Of a stretch of 64,000 nt of DNA, positions 33,905 to 39,673 are shown piece by piece (position 1 is the first letter of the stretch; each line of letters begins with the position of its first letter). This DNA is from Streptomyces amritsarensis. Its GTDB lineage: Bacteria > Actinomycetota > Actinomycetes > Streptomycetales > Streptomycetaceae. Position numbers and translations under genes: made by a program. The notes under the pieces were generated by a model, which was not told the origin of the DNA, searched no databases, and worked only from the letters and a program-made list of their open reading frames with translations. The stretch lies in assembly GCF_001953875.1 (NCBI RefSeq), contig NZ_MQUR01000007.1, positions 78,142-142,141 of the forward strand, written 5' to 3'.

Positions 33905-34647
33905 CCACTCCGCCGGGGGCCCTGACCTCAGCCGCGACCGGGGCGGGCCGCCTCGGACTGGGTATCCCCGGCTACGCGCACCCGCTGCTCGCCCCCGTGG
34001 AGTGGGCCGAGCTGACCCGCCCCGGCACCCCGCTGCACTGGGCCGTGCTGAACGTGTCGGACGGCCCGGGCGGGCGGCCCGATCCGCACTGCACCGAAGC
34101 GGCGGCGAAGCTGCAGGGCGCGGGCGGCACGGTCCTCGGCCATCTCGCGATGCGGGACGGATCGCGCTCCTTCGGGGAGCTGGTCTCCGACGCCCACCGC
34201 TTCCGCGACTGGTACGGCGTCGGCGGCTTCTACCTCGCCGACGCCCCGGCCGACCGGGCGGACCTGGAACCGGTGCGCCGTGTCGTCGACACCCTGCGCG
34301 GTCTGGGCGAGGACCTGCGGATCGTCCTCGGGCACGGCACGCACCCCCACGAGGGCTACGCGGAGGCCGCCGACCAGCTGGTCACCTTCTCCGGGGCGTG
34401 GGCCGACTACCGCTGGTCGCAGGTGGCGGAGTGGACGGCGGACCACCCGCCGGAGCGGTTCTGCCACCTGGTCCACGGGGTGCCGCGCACCCACCTGGAG
34501 GAGGCGATGAGGGTGGCCCGCTGGCAGGGCGCCGGCACGATCTGGTTCACCGACCGCCGCGCGGTCGGGGACCGTGACCCGTGGGCCTCGATGCCCGGGT
34601 ACTGGGACGAAATCGTCTCACGTATCGGAACAGGTGTCTTGGAATGA
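33892..34647 (+). CDS. Spherulin-4 family (GH135-like) protein
   Basis: A 251-residue TIM-barrel-type protein of the spherulation-specific family 4. Strands LGLGIPGYAHPLL, HWAVLNVSDG, GTVLGHLAM, YGVGGFYLAD and ILVLGHGTHP-like segments are visible. Characterised relatives (GH135 Sph3) cleave galactosaminogalactan. In those enzymes the fourth strand ends in an Asp-Glu pair; here it reads ADAP, so a catalytic acid may be missing. No signal peptide is seen, unlike secreted relatives. It overlaps the epimerase gene, so a role inside the same polysaccharide pathway is likely, but activity is uncertain. Confidence 0.82.
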   Translation: MPHLTTPPGALTSAATGAGRLGLGIPGYAHPLLAPVEWAELTRPGTPLHWAVLNVSDGPGGRPDPHCTEAAAKLQGAGGTVLGHLAMRDGSRSFGELVSDAHRFRDWYGVGGFYLADAPADRADLEPVRRVVDTLRGLGEDLRIVLGHGTHPHEGYAEAADQLVTFSGAWADYRWSQVAEWTADHPPERFCHLVHGVPRTHLEEAMRVARWQGAGTIWFTDRRAVGDRDPWASMPGYWDEIVSRIGTGVLE

Positions 34648-34681
34648 AGACGGGCGTGGCAGTGTTACGGAGAGAACCACC

Positions 34682-34694
34682 GTTACGTCGTAAC
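34682..34694. promoter_or_regulatory. Inverted repeat GTTACG-t-CGTAAC before moeZ
   Basis: A perfect 6-1-6 inverted repeat 17-29 bases before the moeZ start. A half-copy (GTTACGG) lies upstream at about 34664. The position between promoter and start suits an operator, but the protein is unknown. Confidence 0.4.
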
Positions 34695-34710
34695 CATCTA
34701 CGGAGTCCCC

Positions 34711-35889
34711 GTGTCGCTGCCACCCCTGGTCGAGCCGGCTGCTGAGCTCACCGTTGACGAGGTCCGTCGGTACTCCCGTCACCTGATCATCCCGGACGTC
34801 GGGATGGACGGCCAGAAGCGCCTGAAGAACGCCAAGGTGCTGGCCGTGGGCGCGGGCGGACTCGGCTCGCCCGCCCTCATGTACCTGGCCGCGGCCGGCG
34901 TCGGCACGCTGGGCATCGTGGAGTTCGACGAGGTCGACGAGTCGAACCTGCAGCGTCAGATCATCCACAGCCAGTCGGACATCGGCCGCTCCAAGGCCGA
35001 GTCCGCCCGCGACAGCGTGCTGGGCATCAACCCGTACGTGAACGTGGTCCTTCACGAGGAGCGGCTCGAGGCCGAGAACGTGATGGAGATCTTCAGCCAG
35101 TACGACCTCATCGTCGACGGCACGGACAACTTCGCCACGCGCTACCTCGTCAACGACGCCTGCGTGCTGCTGAACAAGCCGTACGTGTGGGGTTCGATCT
35201 ACCGCTTCGACGGCCAGGCCTCGGTCTTCTGGTCCGAGCACGGCCCCTGCTACCGCTGCCTCTACCCGGAGCCGCCGCCGCCGGGCATGGTCCCGAGCTG
35301 CGCCGAGGGCGGCGTCCTGGGCGTGCTCTGCGCGTCCATCGGCTCCATCCAGGTCACCGAGGCCATCAAGGTCCTCACGGGTGTCGGCGAACCGCTGGTC
35401 GGCCGCCTGATGATCTACGACGCCCTGGAGATGCAGTACCGCCAGGTCAAGGTCCGCAAGGACCCCGACTGCGCGGTGTGCGGCCCGAACGCGACCGTCA
35501 AGGAACTCATCGACTACGAGGCCTTCTGCGGCGTCGTGTCGGAGGAGGCCCAGGAGGCGGCCGCCGGCTCCACGATCACTCCGAAGCAGCTCAAGGAGTG
35601 GATCGACGGCGACGAGGCGATCGAGATCATCGACGTCCGCGAGGTCAACGAGTACGAGATCGTCTCGATCCCCGGCGCGAAGCTGATCCCCAAGGGCGAG
35701 TTCCTGATGGGCACCGCCCTCCAGGACCTCCCGCAGGACAAGCGCATCGTCTTGCACTGCAAGACGGGTGTCCGCAGTGCGGAAGTCCTCGCGGTCCTGA
35801 AGTCCGCGGGCTTCGCCGACGCGGTGCACGTCGGCGGCGGCGTCATCGGCTGGGTCCACCAGATCGAGCCCACGAAGCCGGTGTACTGA
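34711..35889 (+). CDS. moeZ: Adenylyltransferase/sulfurtransferase MoeZ
   Basis: A 392-residue two-domain enzyme. The N-terminal MoeB/ThiF-type domain has the nucleotide loop VGAGGLGSPA and the DESNLQRQ motif for adenylation. Zinc cysteines are CYRCLYP and CAVCGPN. The C-terminal rhodanese domain (IIDVREVNEYEI onward) ends in an active-site loop LHCKTGVRS whose Cys (near residue 352) carries persulfide. Actinobacterial MoeZ activates several sulfur-carrier proteins, including those for molybdopterin, thiamine, thiotemplated products and tRNA thiolation. GTG start with ggag five bases upstream. Monocistronic. Confidence 0.94.
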   Translation: MSLPPLVEPAAELTVDEVRRYSRHLIIPDVGMDGQKRLKNAKVLAVGAGGLGSPALMYLAAAGVGTLGIVEFDEVDESNLQRQIIHSQSDIGRSKAESARDSVLGINPYVNVVLHEERLEAENVMEIFSQYDLIVDGTDNFATRYLVNDACVLLNKPYVWGSIYRFDGQASVFWSEHGPCYRCLYPEPPPPGMVPSCAEGGVLGVLCASIGSIQVTEAIKVLTGVGEPLVGRLMIYDALEMQYRQVKVRKDPDCAVCGPNATVKELIDYEAFCGVVSEEAQEAAAGSTITPKQLKEWIDGDEAIEIIDVREVNEYEIVSIPGAKLIPKGEFLMGTALQDLPQDKRIVLHCKTGVRSAEVLAVLKSAGFADAVHVGGGVIGWVHQIEPTKPVY

Positions 35890-35928
35890 TCCCTTCGTGC
35901 TGTCTCCGGTTCCCCGGACCGGTCCCGA

Positions 35929-37533
35929 TCAGGCGCCGAGGGGCTCCACGGGCACCGACGGCTGGGCGGGGGACTGTGTGGCGTCCGGGGGCGGGGTGCA
36001 CACGGTGTTCGCGGGCGGCACCTTCCCGTCCAGCAGGTAGGAGTTCACGGCGCCCTGCACGCACGGGTCGCCGCTGTTGTACGCCCCGTGCCCCTCGCCC
36101 TTGTACGTGAGCTCCACGCCGACGCCGGGGCCCAGCCGCTCGACCATCTTGCGGGCGCCCTCGTACGGGGTGGCCGGGTCGCCCGTGTTGCCGATCACCA
36201 GGATCGGGTCGGCGCCCGGGGCGGAGACGTCCGGGGTGGACGCCGTGCCGGGGACGGGCCAGCCGGTGCAGCCCATCATGGCCCAGCCGAGGAAGTCCCC
36301 GAAGACGGGAGAGGCGGCGCGGAAGGCGGGCAGCTTCGCCTTGGTCTGCTCCAGCGTGTAGCGGTCCTTGGAGTCGACGCAGTTGATCGCGGTGTTGGCG
36401 GCGCCGATGTTGCTGTAGTTGCCGTTCTGGTCACGGCCGTTGAGGGCGTCGGACAGCGCCATCAGCAGCTGCCCCTGGCCGCCCTCCGCCTCGTCCAGCC
36501 CCTGCTCCAGCAGCGGCCACAGCTCCTGGGAGTAGAGGGCCTGGGCGATGCCGTTGGTCGCGGAGGACTCGGTCAGCATCCGGTCGCCGATCCCCGGGAT
36601 GGGTCGGGCGGCCAGCTGCTTCTGGAGCTTGATGATGTTCTCCTCGATCTCCTTGGCGGTGCTGCCCTGGAGTCGGCACTCGTCGCCCCGGTCCACGCAG
36701 TCCTGCGCGAAGTTGCCGAGGGCCAGCTGGAATCCCTCGGCCTGGCCGAGCGCGCCTTCCTCGGAGGTCGCGGTCGGGTCGACGACGGCGTCGAACACGG
36801 CCCGGCCGACCTTGTCGGGGAAGAGGTGGGCGTAGACCCCGCCCAGCTCGGTCCCGTAGGAGATCCCGAAGTAGTGGAGCTTCTCGTCGCCGAGGGCCTG
36901 GCGGATCCGGTCGAGGTCGCGGGCGGCGTTCTCGGTACCGACGTACGGGAGCACCTTCCCGGAGTTCGCCTCGCAGGCCTGCTGGTACTTGCGGGTGTTG
37001 TCGAGGTACGCCTTCTCCGCCTCCGGGGTGTCGGGGGAGGAGTCCGAGGCGTAGTAGGCGTCGAGCTGCTTGTCGTCCAGGCACAGGACGGGGGCGCTGC
37101 GGCCCACCCCGCGGGGGTCGAAGCTGACGAGGTCGTAGCGCTCGCGCAGGGCCTCGTACTCCTTGGCGGCGCCGGGCAGCGTGGTGATCCCGGACCCGCC
37201 GGGTCCGCCGAAGTTGAACACGAGCGAGCCGAGGCGCTCGTCCTGGTTCCTCGCCTTCGCCCGGATCAGCGCGAGAGGAATCGTTTCTCCTTCGGGGTCC
37301 GCGTAGTCGAGCGGCACGTGGAGCGTGGCGCACTGCCAGTCCTTGGGCGGCGCCTGCCCGCCCCCCTCGGCCGTCGTCGGAGCCTCGCAGTCCTTCCACT
37401 TCAGAGGCGGCGCCCCCTCGGTGCCTCCGGCCTTCGGTGTCTTCTCCTCCCCGCTGTCCGAACAGCCACTGGTACTGGCCGCCCCGGCCACGAGAGCGAC
37501 GGCGACGGCGACCCGCAGGAGGTATTTGGGCAT
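35929..37533 (-). CDS. Secreted tripeptidyl-aminopeptidase-like alpha/beta hydrolase
   Basis: A 534-residue lipoprotein-like hydrolase of family S33 with a TAP-like C-terminal domain. The signal sequence (LLRVAVAVALVAGAASTSGC) ends in a lipobox cysteine. The nucleophile lies in GISYGTELGG (near residue 228), the acid in GNTGDPATPYE and the His in KGEGHGAYNSGDPC. Streptomyces TAP enzymes remove tripeptides from secreted proteins. The reading frame stays open upstream to 38040, but the ATG at 37533 gives a normal signal peptide with aggaggta before it, and the upstream part resembles a different protein. Confidence 0.9.
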   Translation of the reverse strand: MPKYLLRVAVAVALVAGAASTSGCSDSGEEKTPKAGGTEGAPPLKWKDCEAPTTAEGGGQAPPKDWQCATLHVPLDYADPEGETIPLALIRAKARNQDERLGSLVFNFGGPGGSGITTLPGAAKEYEALRERYDLVSFDPRGVGRSAPVLCLDDKQLDAYYASDSSPDTPEAEKAYLDNTRKYQQACEANSGKVLPYVGTENAARDLDRIRQALGDEKLHYFGISYGTELGGVYAHLFPDKVGRAVFDAVVDPTATSEEGALGQAEGFQLALGNFAQDCVDRGDECRLQGSTAKEIEENIIKLQKQLAARPIPGIGDRMLTESSATNGIAQALYSQELWPLLEQGLDEAEGGQGQLLMALSDALNGRDQNGNYSNIGAANTAINCVDSKDRYTLEQTKAKLPAFRAASPVFGDFLGWAMMGCTGWPVPGTASTPDVSAPGADPILVIGNTGDPATPYEGARKMVERLGPGVGVELTYKGEGHGAYNSGDPCVQGAVNSYLLDGKVPPANTVCTPPPDATQSPAQPSVPVEPLGA

Positions 37534-37647
37534 GTCACCATCCTGCGCGCCCCCGTCCGCCACCGCCCGCGCGCTGACCCGTTCGGGTCTGCCGGCGCCG
37601 GCGCCGGCGCCGGCCCGCCTCGGCTGCCACGCCGCCTCCGCCAGGGC

Positions 37648-37890
37648 CTGCCGCCCGGCCGCCCGGCCCGTCGCCACGCAGGCGGCCACACCGCCGGCCG
37701 CGCAGGCGGCGCCGCACAGGGCGATGCCCGGCCGCCTCGCGACCGCCTCGCGGGGGTCGCGCCCTCCGTGGTGGTGGCCGACGGCGTACTGCGGCAGGCC
37801 CCGGTCCCAGCGGGTCACGCGCGCCGCGACGGGCTCGCCCTGAGCCCCGGCCGTCGTGGCGGGCGACGCTCCGGGCAAGGCCGCGCGGAC
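37648..37890 (-). pseudogene. HemG-like (protoporphyrinogen oxidase) C-terminal remnant
   Basis: An open but startless stretch on the minus strand reads, among others, VAARVTRWDRGLPQYAVGH and PGIALCGAACAAGG, then VAACVATGRAAGRQALAEAA. This is the C-terminal FAD-closing segment of actinobacterial protoporphyrinogen oxidases (usually RWxxGLPQYxVGH and GLAVCGAAYDGVGIPxCVxSG), with the YDGVGIP loop replaced by CAAGGVAA. The large N-terminal FAD and substrate domains are absent, so it cannot be functional. It lies in the 662-bp gap before the SMI1 gene, in frame with the TAP-like gene. Its origin is either ancient decay or transfer. Confidence 0.6.
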
Positions 37891-38195
37891 GGCCTCCAGC
37901 AGCGCGGCGTACGGGCTTGCGGCCACGCCGCGCCCGGCGCGCGATGCGCCGGCGGCCGCCCCGGCCACGTCCGCGCCCCGCAAGCGCACAGCGCCGGGTA
38001 CCCCGGAGCGCAGTGCCGAGGCGCGGGGCGGGCCCCGCACATCCGCAGACCGGGCCGGAGGCTAGGCCGTTTCCTTCGGATCCAGCAGGGTTCAGAAGGC
38101 GGCGCCCCGGGAGTTCGCTGTAGAGCCGGTCCTCGTAGATTGCCCCTCGGAGACGACAGACCGCGCTGTGTGGGCGGCGGGCCGAAGGGGGAGAC

Positions 38196-38741
38196 ATGTG
38201 CGGTACGGACGCGGTGGCGGCACTTGGCGAGCTCATGCCGGTGACTGACGGGGTCGACGAGCGCGTCGACTGGGGCGAGGTCGAGGCCGTCTGGGGGACC
38301 CGATTCCCCTCGGACTACGTCCGCTTCATGGAGGTGTACGGGGCGGGGGCAATCAGCGAGACGATCAGCATCCTGCTGCCGACACCGCATGTCGAGGGGT
38401 GGCCTTACCGAACTGACCCGGGCCTGCAGGACGAGACCGACGTCGCCCGCGAGACGTGGGAGATGCTTCGCGACGAGACCGACTTCGACGTGGACCCCGA
38501 GTCCATCGTTGCGTGGGGCGTGACCTCGGGCGCGGACATCTACTCCTGGGTGACCGCGGGCGACGACCCGGAACGATGGCCGGTCCTGATCTTCTCAAGG
38601 GGCAACGACGTCATGCGGTTGGTCCCTCTAGGGATGGCGGAGTTCCTTCATCGGCTCCTGAGCGATGTGGCGTTTCGAGAAGGGAAGATCAACATCGTCC
38701 TACCGGACGAGGCGTCCTTCGTGAACTGGCGGAACCGCTAG
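38196..38741 (+). CDS. SMI1/KNR4 family protein
   Basis: A 181-residue single-domain SMI1/KNR4 (SUKH) protein: LPSDYVRFMEVYG-like start (FPSDYVRFMEVYGAGAISET), WGVTSGADIYSWVTAG in the middle and FREGKINIVLP near the end. SUKH proteins are commonly immunity proteins against secreted nuclease or deaminase toxins, but no toxin gene is adjacent. Base composition is slightly less GC-rich than its neighbours. The TAG stop lies in the CTAG at the left edge of the IS element; rejoining the flanks restores the same stop, so the protein is not truncated. Confidence 0.82.
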   Translation: MCGTDAVAALGELMPVTDGVDERVDWGEVEAVWGTRFPSDYVRFMEVYGAGAISETISILLPTPHVEGWPYRTDPGLQDETDVARETWEMLRDETDFDVDPESIVAWGVTSGADIYSWVTAGDDPERWPVLIFSRGNDVMRLVPLGMAEFLHRLLSDVAFREGKINIVLPDEASFVNWRNR

Positions 38742-39639
38742 CACGCAAACTCGGATCATCCTGCCGACCAGATGAAAATGGCGGCGAGGTGGAGCCCGGC
38801 GAGGTAGATGGCGGCGGTCTTGTCGTAGCGGGTGGCCAGGCCTCGCCACTGCTTGAGCTTGTTGATGCACCGCTCGACGGTGTTCCGCTGCTTGTGGGCC
38901 TCGCGGTCGAAGGCCGGCGGGCGGGTCGCCGAACCGGCCGAGCCGTTTGCAGTTGGCGACCTGGCCCGCGGGCTGTGGAATGACGGCCCGGATGCCGCGC
39001 CGCCGAAGGTGGCGGCGGATCGCCCGGGACGAGTAGGCCTTGTCGGCCAGAACCACCTCCGGCGTGACTCTGGGACGGCCGATCCGTCGTGGCACCCGCA
39101 ACCGGGTCATGACTTGCTCGAATGCGGGCGCGTCACCTGCCTGGCCGGGCGTGATGACGAAAGCCAGAGGTCGACAACGGCTGTCGGCGGCGAGGTGGAT
39201 CTTCGTGGTCAGGCCGCCGCGGGAGCGTCCGAGGGCATGGTCGGCCGGCTCGCCGGCCGGGGCCCCTTTCGGCGGGCCCCAGCGGCGTGCTGGTGAGCAC
39301 GCACGATCGTGGAATCGACCGCGCCGACCCAGTGCAGGTCGCCTTCAGCGTCGGCCTGAGCCGGCAGGGTGGTGAAGACCTTCTCCCAGGTGCCGTCGGC
39401 CGCCCACATCCGCAGCCGGTTATGGACACCCCTCCACGACCCGAAGTGCTCGGGCAGGTCCATCCACGGCGTCCCGGTCCGGTACTTGAACGCGATCGCG
39501 TCGATCACCTGCCGGTGATCCCGCCACCGCCCACCCCGCCGAGGAATCCGGTCCGGCAGCAACGGCTCGATCCTCGCCCACTGGGCGTCAGTCAACGACA
39601 CACATCAACCAACGATCCGATGATCCGACGGAAGCGTGC
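38742..39639 (-). mobile_element. IS5-family (IS427-like) insertion sequence, degenerate
   Basis: A roughly 0.9-kb element. Imperfect terminal inverted repeats start with gcacgc and end with cggatcatc (left 38741-38760, right 39619-39639 in reverse complement), with a 5-6 base mismatch block between. CTAG occurs at both edges (38738-38741 and 39640-39643), consistent with a short target duplication. It separates the SMI1 gene from a 34-bp palindrome. Confidence 0.8.
38756..39601 (-). pseudogene. IS5-family transposase, frameshifted
   Basis: The N-terminal part (39209-39601, MSLTDAQWARIEPLLPDRIP) and the middle DDE part (GRSRGGLTTKIHLAADSRCR to VIPQPAGQVANCKRLGRFG) are in different frames. 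They meet near 39240 at CGAAAGGGGCC, a plausible programmed slippage site for this family. A second shift near 38940 returns to the first frame for the C-terminal segment (RPPAFDREAHKQRNTVERCI, then NKLKQWRGL). The catalytic Asp segments (DSTIV, VVLADKAYSS) and the late Glu (NTVERCINKL) are present. The second shift is not normal for the family and probably inactivates this copy. Confidence 0.8.
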
Positions 39640-39673
39640 CTAGTGCTGTGACCGGCAAGGTTCACAGCACTAG
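39640..39673. repeat. 34-bp palindrome with CTAG ends
   Basis: ctagtgctgtga (39640-39651) and tcacagcactag (39662-39673) are exact inverted copies around a 10-base loop. It overlaps the stop codon of the 39670 gene and touches the IS edge. It may be that gene's terminator or a mini-element of the kind repeated in Streptomyces intergenic DNA. Confidence 0.7.

Noticed and set aside
38196..38741. Toxin-immunity locus suggested by SMI1/KNR4 and SUFU (12370) proteins
   Set aside because: No polymorphic toxin, WXG or secretion gene is adjacent to either gene.
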